DNA of 24,384 nt from CAYGUK01 sp964352985 (lineage in GTDB: Bacteria; Pseudomonadota; Gammaproteobacteria; JAHCLG01): the NCBI GenBank assembly GCA_964352985.1, contig CAYGUK010000058.1:1-24384 (forward strand), given 5' to 3'. The translations under genes were made by a program, and so were the position numbers. The notes under the pieces were generated by a model. The model was not told the origin of the DNA. It saw nothing but the letters and a program-made list of their open reading frames with translations, and searched no databases. This document shows positions 1 through 8,425 of the stretch, piece after piece. Position 1 is the first letter of the stretch, and each line of letters starts with the position of its first letter.

Positions 1-76
1 ACTGCAGATTATGCCTCGACCACAAACAAAATCTTCGTTTTGCGTAAGTCCTGATTAAATTAAATTATCTATTATT

Positions 77-625
77 TTAACGTATAATAAGTTTTTTTAT
101 TGTTATATTATGGTTAGATAAATGATTGATGAAAGTGCGATTTTCTTTTTCATTAAATGCCCGTAAGGGCATGCATGAGAAATGATTTTCCTTTGGTGTA
201 GTGTTTTCACGGTAAATGAGCCAGAAATATAATTCAGATTGATAAACAGCGACAATGTTTTCATATAGAACTTGTGATGGCGGATGTGGCAACGAACTAT
301 GAATCTTGATGCTACTGTTAGTGACGTTCCAACTAATGTCATAGGATTTAATGCCAATTAGCCCAAATCCACCAAGCGCATCAATTTTTGCTTTATTAAC
401 GATGGGGCGCCTTAACTGTTTTAACTTCGGCACGCAAAATATTAATATCCACACAACAAGCGCTGCAATAAGACTAATACCCAATTCAACAGTGAAATCG
501 ATGGGATAAAATTTACTGATTAATCGGAGTATCGTAAACGAAACAAAAATACTGACTAAGAATACGAGTAAATAAAGCTTAGTTTCTAGTAAATCTAAGA
601 AGCCTCGTGAAGGGTAATAATCCAT
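77..625 (-). CDS. Hypothetical two-TM membrane protein
   Basis: I do not recognise the family. The 182-residue product has two hydrophobic segments, about residues 16-38 (LYLLVFLVSIFVSFTIL) and 46-66 (ELGISLIAALVVWILIFCVP). They are separated by a short loop, so a membrane hairpin is likely. About 115 mostly polar residues follow and probably form a soluble domain; the KLKQLRR segment just after the second helix suggests that this side is cytoplasmic. Residues about 85-170 alternate short strands in a way that recalls PH-like domains of small bacterial membrane proteins, but that is only an impression. No good Shine-Dalgarno precedes the ATG, and no in-frame alternative start is better. It stands alone, divergent from the TPR-like gene across a gap of almost 400 bases. 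Confidence 0.6.
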   Translation of the reverse strand: MDYYPSRGFLDLLETKLYLLVFLVSIFVSFTILRLISKFYPIDFTVELGISLIAALVVWILIFCVPKLKQLRRPIVNKAKIDALGGFGLIGIKSYDISWNVTNSSIKIHSSLPHPPSQVLYENIVAVYQSELYFWLIYRENTTPKENHFSCMPLRAFNEKENRTFINHLSNHNITIKKLIIR

Positions 626-1014
626 TAATGTAAATTATTCATAACATTCTTGTGTTGCTTCATCGACACTAATATGAGTATTTATTTCCATAATTGTTTT
701 TTATCCTGTGAAATAAATAAGTGTGATTGAATAAATTGCATTTAGATTTTCTTACTCGCGTATTCTTGCTCACTGTCTTATAGAACCAATATTAATATAC
801 CAATCACCTAAAAAATCAAACAAAAGTTAGTTTCCAGTAAAAACGACTGAATTGAAAAGAACCCCCATTTTCTTAACTAAATATCCTAAATAGGTGATAT
901 ACATTACTGAATCATGTTGAATAAAATGGCCAAGTTTATAAATTGACTCACAATGTTACTCACATGTTGAAGTCATGCAAATTATAGAAATGAAACTATT
1001 TATTTGGAGGCATG
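626..1014. other. Divergent intergenic region, 389 bases
   Basis: I see no gene here. There is an AT-rich inverted repeat (679-688 with 710-719, ten pairs, 21-base loop) on the 5' side of the two-TM gene. A short imperfect tandem repeat lies upstream of the TPR-like gene (946-968). The region must carry promoters for both divergent genes, but no convincing -35/-10 pair stands out: TTGACT at 943-948 has no matching -10 at the right distance. Confidence 0.4.
946..968 (+). repeat. Imperfect tandem repeat upstream of TPR-like gene
   Basis: ACTCACAATGTT (946-957) is followed directly by ACTCACATGTT (958-968), which differs by one deleted A. The pair ends 46 bases before the probable start codon of the TPR-like gene. 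Two adjacent copies about one helical turn apart could be a binding site for a dimeric regulator; that is inference from spacing only. Confidence 0.35.
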
Positions 1015-2448
1015 ATGTATCCCGGCGATCTAGAATATTTAAAAGCATTAAGGCATTTTCAACAACGAAATCTTAGAGAAGCAGCTTGGTTTTTTTTCTG
1101 TTCTACTAATAAAATGCATCTTCTAGCAAAAGATGTATTAAACGGTCAACATCAATTACCCATTCTATTTGATTCATTAAGTCATGAAGTTACATTAAAC
1201 GATGATCCCACAATACTATTTCAGCATATGTTGATTTTTTTTGGTGGAATAGGGATAAAAAGAAATTTAGATCAAGCCTATGCGCTTGCGTTAAGAGGAT
1301 TTCAAATAACAAAAAATGAGAATCCATTTAAAGGTCGCTTTGCAATGTTTTTAGCTAAGATTGAACAACAATTTCATCTTGCTCATCATAAACCAGATGA
1401 AACTTCACCTTATTCTCAGCGACAAATTAGTTGGATAAAAGTAGCGATTCGGTTCGGTAAAGAATCAGAATATAATAACTTGGGGGTAAACTTTGCAGAA
1501 AAAAAAGATTTTAAAAATGCAGAAAAGCATTTTATTAAAAGTGCTGAACACAATACGGCTATTGCTTATGAAAATTTAGGGCTATTATATTTTCGTCAAT
1601 TAAATGTTCACCCTGTTAGTGAAGAGCAAAGAACGTATATTGTTGGAAATTGTTATTACATGGCTGCTAAGCTTGGCGTCAAAAGTTCGATGTATTATCT
1701 TGGCCATTTTATCATTGATAAGTGGCAATCAAGCAGTCGCAGCCATTGTCTAATTGGTCTTAATTGGATCATTAAGGCTTGTCAGGGTATTGCGCCCAAT
1801 CGTCATGCCATTAATTTATTGAGTGATCTTGCAAGAATAAAACCTGAGCTCCTAAACATGTTTTCGACAGATGTAAAAAATTATGTCCATTTACGTGCTT
1901 GTTTGCAAGGACACGTGCCAGCAATGTTAGAACTTGCTGCTTTTTATAGGACTAATTCTAATGGCGAAGTGGATTTGGTGCGAGAATTAATGCTTTCTCA
2001 AATGGCCGCGATTAAAATTGATAACTTCAGTCATATGGAAGATCTTTTAAAAAGAATTAAACCTATATTAAAGATCAACCCAAATGCGCCATTATTGAAT
2101 CTTGTACTGTATTTAATAGAATCAAGATCAATCACAGAACACGAGTTTTTGAGTTATTGCCATAAAAGTTTAGCGGTATATCCAGAAGAAACCATGCAGA
2201 TTTTAGCACAAGAAATGTTTGCGCTACATTTAAGAATAACGCCTCTTCCAGTGAAGCTAAAACTTCTTTCTATTTTATCTTACCCAGACAGATTATTTGG
2301 CGACTCAATATCAAAACGTTTTAAGGAAGTGATATGGCAACACCAATTATATAATGACAGCATTTTCGGACCCGTCATTAAAGCGGGATACAATATCGAA
2401 TTAACCGATGATGATAGGCCAGATCACCAATTACAAGCAGCTATTTAA
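1015..2448 (+). CDS. TPR/Sel1-like repeat protein
   Basis: The protein is 477 residues long from the second of two adjacent ATG codons. GGAGG at 1006-1010 sits only one base from the first ATG (1012) but four from the second, so 1015 is the better start. It is almost all alpha-helical and without a signal peptide or TM helix. Around residues 155-200 it shows the small-Ala-aromatic spacing of TPR/Sel1 solenoids (NNLGVNFAEKKDFKNAEKHF, then AIAYENLGLLYF). A similar unit follows (CYYMAAKLGVKSSMYYLGHF), then degenerate helical repeats. Such proteins act as protein-protein scaffolds; in Legionella and Coxiella several are secreted or mediate host contact. The binding partner cannot be read from the sequence. 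It is a single gene, possibly transcribed with the small exported protein 153 bases downstream. Confidence 0.7.
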   Translation: MYPGDLEYLKALRHFQQRNLREAAWFFFCSTNKMHLLAKDVLNGQHQLPILFDSLSHEVTLNDDPTILFQHMLIFFGGIGIKRNLDQAYALALRGFQITKNENPFKGRFAMFLAKIEQQFHLAHHKPDETSPYSQRQISWIKVAIRFGKESEYNNLGVNFAEKKDFKNAEKHFIKSAEHNTAIAYENLGLLYFRQLNVHPVSEEQRTYIVGNCYYMAAKLGVKSSMYYLGHFIIDKWQSSSRSHCLIGLNWIIKACQGIAPNRHAINLLSDLARIKPELLNMFSTDVKNYVHLRACLQGHVPAMLELAAFYRTNSNGEVDLVRELMLSQMAAIKIDNFSHMEDLLKRIKPILKINPNAPLLNLVLYLIESRSITEHEFLSYCHKSLAVYPEETMQILAQEMFALHLRITPLPVKLKLLSILSYPDRLFGDSISKRFKEVIWQHQLYNDSIFGPVIKAGYNIELTDDDRPDHQLQAAI

Positions 2449-2601
2449 AAAAATTATTTTGGTAAACATTCAGCATAAATGCGGATAACTTTGTTTTTTT
2501 CTGTCGGTGATCACCATTATTCCTGCAGTAAATTAGGATATATCTTAAAAGGGGATTACCTTAAGCTAGTTTACCTTAATAATTATCTTGGAAGTTTTAT
2601 A

Positions 2602-3042
2602 ATGAAAAATGCAATGAAATTAAGTTCAGTTGTTTTTGCTGCTACTATATTTCTCTCCTCATCATTGGCACTAGCGAATAATCCCATCACTAAAAATCAG
2701 TGTCCGACAAGTAATATGATGAAAAGCATTTATAGCTCACCAAGTCTATTGCATGCTTTTGATGATGAGGACAATCAAACATTGTTAGCTGTATCCACGC
2801 CTAATGGCACAATTCAAATTGGAAATAATAAATTTACTTTAGTTGTTTTTGAAGACAAGGCACTTGGCCAAAATGGCGCGGTGAGTCAAGCGATTAAAGA
2901 TGTAAATGCAATTAATTCAAACTATCCGATTGTGATCAGTTTTATTAATCAAGGCGAAAACGTTACAGTGTGTTCTTATTCACAAAACTTTTCTACGGAT
3001 AACGCTCATTCAATTGGTGCAGTATTTAACGGTCACGCTTAA
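2602..3042 (+). CDS. Small exported protein, unknown function
   Basis: The start is the ATG at 2602, preceded by GGAAG at 2590-2594 with seven-base spacing. A longer in-frame reading begins at 2479 but adds 41 residues ahead of a perfectly formed signal peptide and lacks a ribosome site. Residues 1-22 are a Sec signal: MKNAMK, then a hydrophobic stretch ending ALA before NNP. The mature part, about 124 residues, has two cysteines (KNQC and VTVCSYS) that could form a disulphide. It is beta-rich (TLLAVSTPNGTIQIG; FTLVVFEDKALG) and ends NGHA. It resembles small periplasmic proteins that carry DUF labels in Legionella, but I cannot assign one with certainty. No lipobox is present. Confidence 0.65.
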   Translation: MKNAMKLSSVVFAATIFLSSSLALANNPITKNQCPTSNMMKSIYSSPSLLHAFDDEDNQTLLAVSTPNGTIQIGNNKFTLVVFEDKALGQNGAVSQAIKDVNAINSNYPIVISFINQGENVTVCSYSQNFSTDNAHSIGAVFNGHA

Positions 3043-3193
3043 ATAAACAGTAACGTTATGTTAAGCGTGTGTTAAATTTATTTAATACAACAAGATTAAC
3101 TTTTTATCTTGCATAGATTTATTTGGGAACACTTCTTGTTGGTTTGCGTGCATGGTTAGACAGGTTAAATTTATTTTTCCCTAATATTAAGCA

Positions 3194-3874
3194 CTAGGCG
3201 CTAACTCTTTCCCTACTCGCGCGATGAATAGAGGTTATATCTGCCAATTCTATGCAGGGTGTAATATCGGGTCGCGAATTAATTTTACCATCAATCCATT
3301 GTCGGATTTTATTTACCTGCCCCTTAAAAAATTGAAATTCATCATCATTCGGAATGAGCGTAATGGCTATATCCCACAATAATGAATGGGTACTATAAAC
3401 CATATGAAAATGTTCGGTACGTCCCGCATCATGTTCTTTTTTTATCATAAGGTATTGGGCGGGATTAAACTTTATTATTTCAGATCTCATATCATGAAAT
3501 GTTACATTATACGGTAGTCCAGAAGTAACCATATATTTACCTTGGATTAATCTATGAGCAATCGCGGAAGTCAACCAAGTTGATGATGTTTCAAATAGAG
3601 CAAGTGTGAGTAAAAGAATATATTTTTTATCACTTTCATTGTAATCCGATATAGGTCGTTCGTTGAATTCCTCAACAAGTACTAACATTCGATCGCAACG
3701 AGTCGTTCCTTTATCACCCTTAAAAAAGGTAGTCCAACCTGCAAACTCATAAATTTTCGGGATAGAGGATTTGTTTGATCGTGCACCTCTATATTCAACT
3801 AGACCTTGATATAAAATATTTATTAACTGTTTAAAGTCATTTATAGCAGGTGAAACATTAAGATGGTTAAACAT
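3194..3874 (-). CDS. Hypothetical protein, 226 aa
   Basis: I do not recognise this protein. It is soluble and mixed alpha/beta, with no signal peptide and no TM helix; the most hydrophobic stretch (KYILLLTLALFETSSTWLTS, about residues 84-103) looks like a buried helix. It contains several histidines and aromatics in the middle (FHDMRSEIIKF; EHFHMVYSTHSLLWD), not arranged in a metal motif I know. The start codon has only a distant AGGA-like site. It stands alone on its strand, between the small exported protein and the leader of the ligase gene. Length and codon use are those of a real gene. A host-directed role is possible but nothing in the sequence shows it. Confidence 0.5.
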   Translation of the reverse strand: MFNHLNVSPAINDFKQLINILYQGLVEYRGARSNKSSIPKIYEFAGWTTFFKGDKGTTRCDRMLVLVEEFNERPISDYNESDKKYILLLTLALFETSSTWLTSAIAHRLIQGKYMVTSGLPYNVTFHDMRSEIIKFNPAQYLMIKKEHDAGRTEHFHMVYSTHSLLWDIAITLIPNDDEFQFFKGQVNKIRQWIDGKINSRPDITPCIELADITSIHRASRERVSA

Positions 3875-4129
3875 AAATTTATTATATTCCTGTCATTATG
3901 CTTAATTAGATTTCGAGATTATATTCCTTTTTTATAACTTAACAATATAGGTAAGAAAATATTCCCTCCCTTATTTATCGTTTAAATGAATGGGTATTTA
4001 CATTTCAATGTGCAAAATTTTGATGTAAAACTATCGATTCAATCGTTATAAATTAATATTTAAACCCTAAAGACTTCTTAAGCAACCTCTACGAATGTCA
4101 AAGTTTTAAGGGTCTTTTACAGTAAAAAA

Positions 4130-4138
4130 TGGTATAAT
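4130..4138 (+). promoter_or_regulatory. Extended -10 promoter candidate for acyl-CoA ligase
   Basis: TGGTATAAT is a perfect TGn extended -10 with consensus TATAAT at 4133-4138. There is no good -35, as is usual for extended -10 promoters. Transcription would start near 4145 and give a leader of about 112 bases that contains the 4206-4231 hairpin. Confidence 0.45.
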
Positions 4139-4205
4139 TTTTCTACTTTATTCCCTACAAATTGAGACATTTAATCATCGATATGTGGTGAATTCATTTA
4201 GGACT

Positions 4206-4231
4206 ATTCCAAAGGGAAAACCTTGTGGAAT
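4206..4231 (+). promoter_or_regulatory. Leader hairpin 25 bases before the ligase GTG
   Basis: ATTCCAAAGG (4206-4215) pairs with CCTTGTGGAAT (4221-4231) apart from one bulged G (4225), around a GAAAA loop: ten pairs. It is followed by TTTAAATTG rather than a U-tract, so a terminator is unlikely. The ligase start has no recognisable Shine-Dalgarno, so this fold may help set translation or mRNA stability. No known riboswitch fold is recognised. Confidence 0.4.
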
Positions 4232-4256
4232 TTAAATTGAAAATAATTGATCATAT

Positions 4257-5792
4257 GTGAGTCTTACCGTGTATATTAATCAAATACTTAGCCAAAATAG
4301 CGCAAAATTCAACGATAAAATAGCCATTATTGAAGGTGAAGAGAAAATCTCTTATTCCTTATTCATGACTAAAATCCAGCAATTAACTCGGGGGCTCGTG
4401 AACTTAGGTTTGGTCAAAGGCGATTATATTGCAGTGTATTTGGGAAATGGTAAAGAATGTCTTTATTTATACTTTGCTGCTTTTTCTTTAGGTATCACTG
4501 TCGTTCCTATTAATAGTAACTTAAAACATGATACAGTGACTTATATTATTAATCATACAAAATCTAAATATTTATTTAGCGATGCCCGTTTTAGCAAAGA
4601 ATTAAATTTATCTTTAAAAGAAACACCGACAATAAAAGATACGTTTGTTATCAATTATAAAGATAAAAATTTATCGTTTAAAAATTTTAATGAACTTTAT
4701 ATCGAAAATGATATTTCAATTTATACTGTTGATATTAATGAAAATGATCCAGCTTTAATTTTATATACGTCTGGTAGTACTGGGTTACCCAAGGGAATTG
4801 TGATGCCCTATAAAAGTCTCAACTTTATTGCCAAAAACTATCATCATTTTTTTAATTTCGACGCCAATGAAATAACGTTAATTTCATTATCAATGATGCA
4901 TGGTGGAAGCATCAGTATTCAGCTCATTCCAAGCATTGCCAATGGTTCGACTATGCTTTTAGTGTCAGATACTGAATTTGATAATGATATTGTGTTAGAT
5001 ATTATTGCTAACAGCGCCGTCACATCATTAGTACTTGTTCCAAGTATGTGTTATCAATTAGCCGCTAAAGTAAAATCAAGAAAAAATTATCAACATCAAC
5101 TTAAACAATGCTACGCAGGTGGCGATGCTGTTTCTGTGGCTGTGCAACATGCGTTTCAGGAAAGTTTTGGTCTTGCTGTAAAAAATTGTTACGGCATGTC
5201 AGAATTTTTTGCTGTGACCATTAATGAAAATATTGATCCGACTAAACAAGGTTCTATTGGCTTACCCGTAGAAAACGTTAGCGCAAAAATTATCGACGAA
5301 AAGGGGCAAACACTTGCACCGAATCAATCAGGTGAACTTTGCATCAAATCACCCGCCATGATGATCTATTATTTAAATAATCCAGAAGCCACAGAAAAAA
5401 CGTTAATCGATGGCTGGTGTTTAACCGGCGATTTAGCGAGTATTGATGAAGAGGGTTATATTTGGTATGAAGGCCGCAAAAAAATGTTGATCATTTATGA
5501 TGGTTATAATATTTCGCCTATAGCGGTTGAAAGCGCATTTTATCGTCATCCCGATGTGTTAGAAGTTGGTGTAACAGGCGTAAAAGATGATGAATACGGT
5601 GAATTAATTCATGCATTTGTAACACCGAAATCTGATGCCGTTGATTTTAGTGTTGAAAAAATCCATGATTTTGTTGCGCAAATTTTACCTGAATATGAAG
5701 TGCCTCATGCCATTCATATTATTGATGTTATGCCGAAAACAGGTATTGGCAAAGTCGACAGAAAATCATTAATTGATTTATTGCCGAATTAA
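4257..5792 (+). CDS. Class I adenylate-forming acyl-CoA ligase
   Basis: This 511-residue enzyme of the ANL family should activate a carboxylic acid as acyl-AMP and then form the CoA thioester. Core motifs are present in order: phosphate loop YTSGSTGLPKG (170-180), aromatic/adenine motif CYGMSE (311-316), GWCLTGDLA (386-394), hinge GRKKMLIIYDGYNISP (406-421) and C-terminal PKTGIGKVDRKSL with the catalytic lysine K499. Length is normal. In the hinge motif the usual Asp after GRKK is Met, which is uncommon. The start is GTG at 4257: the in-frame TGA just upstream (4248-4250) excludes a longer reading. By position it could supply the terpenoid or branched acyl-CoA used by the atu operon (an AtuH-like role); that is inference. 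The substrate cannot be read. Its last 15 bases overlap the convergent queF. Confidence 0.88.
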   Translation: MSLTVYINQILSQNSAKFNDKIAIIEGEEKISYSLFMTKIQQLTRGLVNLGLVKGDYIAVYLGNGKECLYLYFAAFSLGITVVPINSNLKHDTVTYIINHTKSKYLFSDARFSKELNLSLKETPTIKDTFVINYKDKNLSFKNFNELYIENDISIYTVDINENDPALILYTSGSTGLPKGIVMPYKSLNFIAKNYHHFFNFDANEITLISLSMMHGGSISIQLIPSIANGSTMLLVSDTEFDNDIVLDIIANSAVTSLVLVPSMCYQLAAKVKSRKNYQHQLKQCYAGGDAVSVAVQHAFQESFGLAVKNCYGMSEFFAVTINENIDPTKQGSIGLPVENVSAKIIDEKGQTLAPNQSGELCIKSPAMMIYYLNNPEATEKTLIDGWCLTGDLASIDEEGYIWYEGRKKMLIIYDGYNISPIAVESAFYRHPDVLEVGVTGVKDDEYGELIHAFVTPKSDAVDFSVEKIHDFVAQILPEYEVPHAIHIIDVMPKTGIGKVDRKSLIDLLPN

Positions 5793-6608
5793 GCGAAAAT
5801 CATTACCTAAAGTGGCACTTTTTTCACTACTACGAAATGGGTTGATATCAATACCACCGCGACGTGTATAGCGACCGTGAACAGTGAGTTTTTCAGGTTT
5901 ACAACGTTGCATGATATCGACATAAATTCTTTCGATGCATTGCTCATGAAACTCATTGTGTAGACGAAATGAAACAATGTATTTTAATAAGCCTTCATGA
6001 TTAATTTGATTACCCCGATAAGAAATTTGCACACTGCCCCAATCAGGTTGGTTGGTCACTAAACAATTTGATTTTAATAAATCTGAATAAAGTGTTTCTT
6101 CAACCAATTGGTCGCGAGTGGTTAAATAACTATTATCTACTGTATAAATAGAGCAATCAGTATCGATGCTATCAAGACAAATGCCTTTAAAATGGGTGAA
6201 ATAATTAATATGTTTTGCATCGAGTAGGTGAACAACATTAACATTTACTTCGCCGCCCACACAATCAGATAAATCTTTTTCAACAATCTCAATAAAAGTT
6301 TGCGTATTTTTTAATTTTGTTTGATTTAAAGAATTAAAATATAATTTTAGTGATTTTGATTCGACAATATTCGGTGTTGTGCAATCATAAATAATTTCAG
6401 CAAGCGCCACAATGGGTTTACCATTTTCATTGAGCCAAGAGACTTCATAATGATTCCAACAATCGACACCATAAAAAGGCAAATTATGATCATGAATTCC
6501 GATTTCTTTACGCTTTAAATCTCGCGGCACAGGGAACAAGCGGTTAGGATTATAAGTGGAATCGTAAGTAATATTTTTTCCTAGATCGGATTTGAATTCG
6601 TTATTCAT
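5778..6608 (-). CDS. queF: NADPH-dependent 7-cyano-7-deazaguanine reductase QueF
   Basis: QueF reduces the nitrile of preQ0 to the amine preQ1 with NADPH, in the pathway to queuosine in tRNA. At 276 residues this is the long, two-module (YqcD-type) form found in E. coli and relatives. Visible landmarks: the QueF motif ESKSLKLYFNSLNQT (83-97), the catalytic cysteine in SNCLVTNQPDWGSVQI (C182, with D189 as the partner acid, equivalent to C190/D197 in E. coli), FHEQCIERI (220-228) for nucleotide and substrate binding, and the terminal GGIDINPFRS (251-260). AGGAGAG lies a few bases upstream of the ATG. The gene is 61 bases downstream of the GNAT gene on the same strand and may be read from it. 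Its 3' end overlaps the convergent ligase by 15 bases. No preQ1 riboswitch is evident upstream. Confidence 0.97.
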   Translation of the reverse strand: MNNEFKSDLGKNITYDSTYNPNRLFPVPRDLKRKEIGIHDHNLPFYGVDCWNHYEVSWLNENGKPIVALAEIIYDCTTPNIVESKSLKLYFNSLNQTKLKNTQTFIEIVEKDLSDCVGGEVNVNVVHLLDAKHINYFTHFKGICLDSIDTDCSIYTVDNSYLTTRDQLVEETLYSDLLKSNCLVTNQPDWGSVQISYRGNQINHEGLLKYIVSFRLHNEFHEQCIERIYVDIMQRCKPEKLTVHGRYTRRGGIDINPFRSSEKSATLGNDFRLIRQ

Positions 6609-6669
6609 TGGTCTCTCCTAATAGTATTTCGTATGCTAATGGAGATTTTCTATTTCCGCAAGCCTCAAT

Positions 6670-7521
6670 TTAACCTAATTCAAATGTGGTTAACCCATAG
6701 ATATGCGAGAAAGGTAATTGAGGCGCATCTTTAAGATACATCCTCGCTGTTTCAAATACCATATCCATATTGTAATGTTGCACTAAATCTTTTGCGTGTG
6801 GATTTAACTCGGTGATATCAAAATAAATTTCTTCACCTGCACCTTGATGACAAAAATAAGTAAAAATCACTTCGGCCACTTTTTGATTATCAGCAAATAA
6901 AGGCCCTATTTTATAGCCTTTCCAACATTTACGTAAAACGCCATATCCGATTAATTGATTATTTTCGACATAACCAATCGCTTCGCAATCAGCTTGATTT
7001 ATCCATGCACTTAAAAAAGCTGGTCTCGGTGCGGGAAAATGTTTGCAATCATAATCAAATACCGTTTGTAATGGTAAATTGGTTAAATCGACAATTTTTT
7101 TATTTTTTAAAATAGTTTCATTTTTAAAACCCTGAATATGATAACGCATATTTCGATGCGCATAGTGAAAACCATTTTTCGCATAGGCATGTTGCATTTC
7201 AACCACACCATCAAGCCCTGCATTGCGCTGACCAATATATTCTAAACGTTTATTAGTGATCGCCATGCTATAGCCACAATCACGATGTTTTTCATCAACG
7301 ATTAATAAACCAAAAAATGCAAAATCATTATCATAAATTACACTAGATGCGACAGCGACAGGTTGTTGGTTAACTTTGCCAACAAACATCCCGGTTGGAT
7401 TACACGCATAAAAACAAGCTGCATCATGAAGCCCTGGATTCCAACCTTCTTTGCCTGCCCAATCAATTGCAATCTGCGCTTCATGTGGCATCATGGGATC
7501 AATATGGAATTCACTCGTCAT
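6670..7521 (-). CDS. GNAT family N-acetyltransferase with C-terminal YitH-like domain
   Basis: This 283-residue protein is a tandem-fold acetyltransferase. An N-terminal GNAT domain (about 5-130) includes the acetyl-CoA segment LLIVDEKHRDCGYSMAI (72-88), where the R-x-x-G-x-G/A signature is present in degenerate form (RDCGYS). The C-terminal domain (about 150-283) resembles the YitH/Acetyltransf_18 type and ends in the family's typical ARMYLKDAPQLP and IYGLTTFELG. It should move an acetyl group from acetyl-CoA to a small amine; the acceptor is unknown. AGGAG lies upstream of the ATG inside the end of the deacetylase gene, and the two reading frames overlap by 11 bases. Translation of the pair is therefore coupled and the products probably share a pathway. 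Confidence 0.85.
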   Translation of the reverse strand: MTSEFHIDPMMPHEAQIAIDWAGKEGWNPGLHDAACFYACNPTGMFVGKVNQQPVAVASSVIYDNDFAFFGLLIVDEKHRDCGYSMAITNKRLEYIGQRNAGLDGVVEMQHAYAKNGFHYAHRNMRYHIQGFKNETILKNKKIVDLTNLPLQTVFDYDCKHFPAPRPAFLSAWINQADCEAIGYVENNQLIGYGVLRKCWKGYKIGPLFADNQKVAEVIFTYFCHQGAGEEIYFDITELNPHAKDLVQHYNMDMVFETARMYLKDAPQLPFSHIYGLTTFELG

Positions 7522-8425
7522 GATTTTCTCCTTGTGAAATGTTACACCAGTGCAAAGCGATATCTTGACGTCGCACTAACCAAATATCGTTAAATGTTTT
7601 GAGATACGCTAAAAAATGTTTTACCGCTTGCAAGCGACCGGGGCGCCCTGAAATTCTAGCATGAAGTGCAATCGTCATCATTTTTGGATTTAATTTACCT
7701 TCTTCATATAAACAATCAAATGCATTTTTTAAATAAGAAAAAAAATCATCACCACTCATCCATCCAGGTGTCATAAAATATTTAGCATCGTTGAGATCAA
7801 AAGTATAAGGAATAATAAGATGTGGTTTTTTATTTAAGGTTAACCAAAAAGGTAAATCATCACTATAATTATCGCTATCATATAATAATTTTTCAGCCAT
7901 AATAATTTCGCGCGTATTTTCACTGCGTCTTCCGGTATACCAGCCTAGTATTTTTTTGCCACTTAATTGTTGTAATATGTCGATGGTTTTTTTAACATGC
8001 TGTTGTTCGATTTTTTTTTCGATATTTTTATAATCTATCCATCTATAACCGTGACCAGCAATTTCATGATGTGCTGTCGAAAATTCTTTTATCACTTCGG
8101 GATTAATTTCTGCGGCTTGGCCACAAGCAAAAAGCGTCGTGGGAATCGCATAATGATTAAATAAATCGAGTAAGCGCCAAATGCCTCTTCGCGCGCCGTA
8201 TTCAAATATTGATTCACTAAAGGGATGACGCTCACCAGAATAACTCGGTAAATAGGTGATTTCTGTTAAATAATGTTCTGACTCATCATCTCCATGCAAA
8301 ATATTTAATTCAGCACCTTCTTCATAATTGATCACGAAATTAATGGCAAGTCTTGATTGATTAGGCCAATTAGCTTGTGGCGGATTTTTTCCATAACCAA
8401 TATAATTTAATGGTGGATATGACAT
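7511..8425 (-). CDS. PuuE-like polysaccharide deacetylase family hydrolase
   Basis: This 304-residue protein has the NodB/CE4 fold and belongs to the branch typified by the Pseudomonas allantoinase PuuE. Visible landmarks: FVINYEEGAE (30-39) in place of the usual metal-binding TFDDG, EIAGHGYRW (121-129) with one histidine of the HxxxH pair missing, GWYTGRRSENTRE (161-173), YDSDNYSDDLP (182-192) and ALHARISGRPGR (253-264). The PuuE branch is described as metal-independent and hydrolyses a cyclic amide (allantoin) or related C-N bond. No other purine-degradation gene is in the window, so allantoin is only one possible substrate. It is the first gene of a minus-strand unit with the GNAT gene, and is divergent from atuA. 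The start has a GGAA site seven bases upstream. Confidence 0.85.
   Translation of the reverse strand: MSYPPLNYIGYGKNPPQANWPNQSRLAINFVINYEEGAELNILHGDDESEHYLTEITYLPSYSGERHPFSESIFEYGARRGIWRLLDLFNHYAIPTTLFACGQAAEINPEVIKEFSTAHHEIAGHGYRWIDYKNIEKKIEQQHVKKTIDILQQLSGKKILGWYTGRRSENTREIIMAEKLLYDSDNYSDDLPFWLTLNKKPHLIIPYTFDLNDAKYFMTPGWMSGDDFFSYLKNAFDCLYEEGKLNPKMMTIALHARISGRPGRLQAVKHFLAYLKTFNDIWLVRRQDIALHWCNISQGENHDE

Larger units (their letters stand above)
3875..4256. other. Divergent intergenic region, 382 bases
   Basis: This very AT-rich gap separates the 226-aa gene (-) from the acyl-CoA ligase (+). On the plus strand it holds an extended -10 element (4130-4138) and a strong hairpin (4206-4231) close to the ligase start. 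I find no gene or RNA family signature in the remainder. Confidence 0.5.

Noticed and set aside
943..971. TTGACT as a -35 for the TPR-like gene
   Set aside because: No acceptable -10 lies 15-19 bases downstream; TATAGA further on (983-988) is too far away.
3061..3190. Weak hairpin (CAAGAT 3091-3096 with ATCTTG 3106-3111) and a repeated GTTAAATTTATTT
   Set aside because: Six AT-rich pairs with no T-run after the stem on either strand, and a 13-base repeat expected by chance in such AT-rich DNA.
6609..6669. preQ1 riboswitch in front of queF
   Set aside because: Only 61 bases separate queF from the upstream gene; apart from the AGGAGAG ribosome site I see no preQ1 aptamer pattern.
7363..7593. 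76-codon plus-strand frame across the GNAT/deacetylase junction
   Set aside because: Lies opposite two well-supported genes and has no independent evidence.
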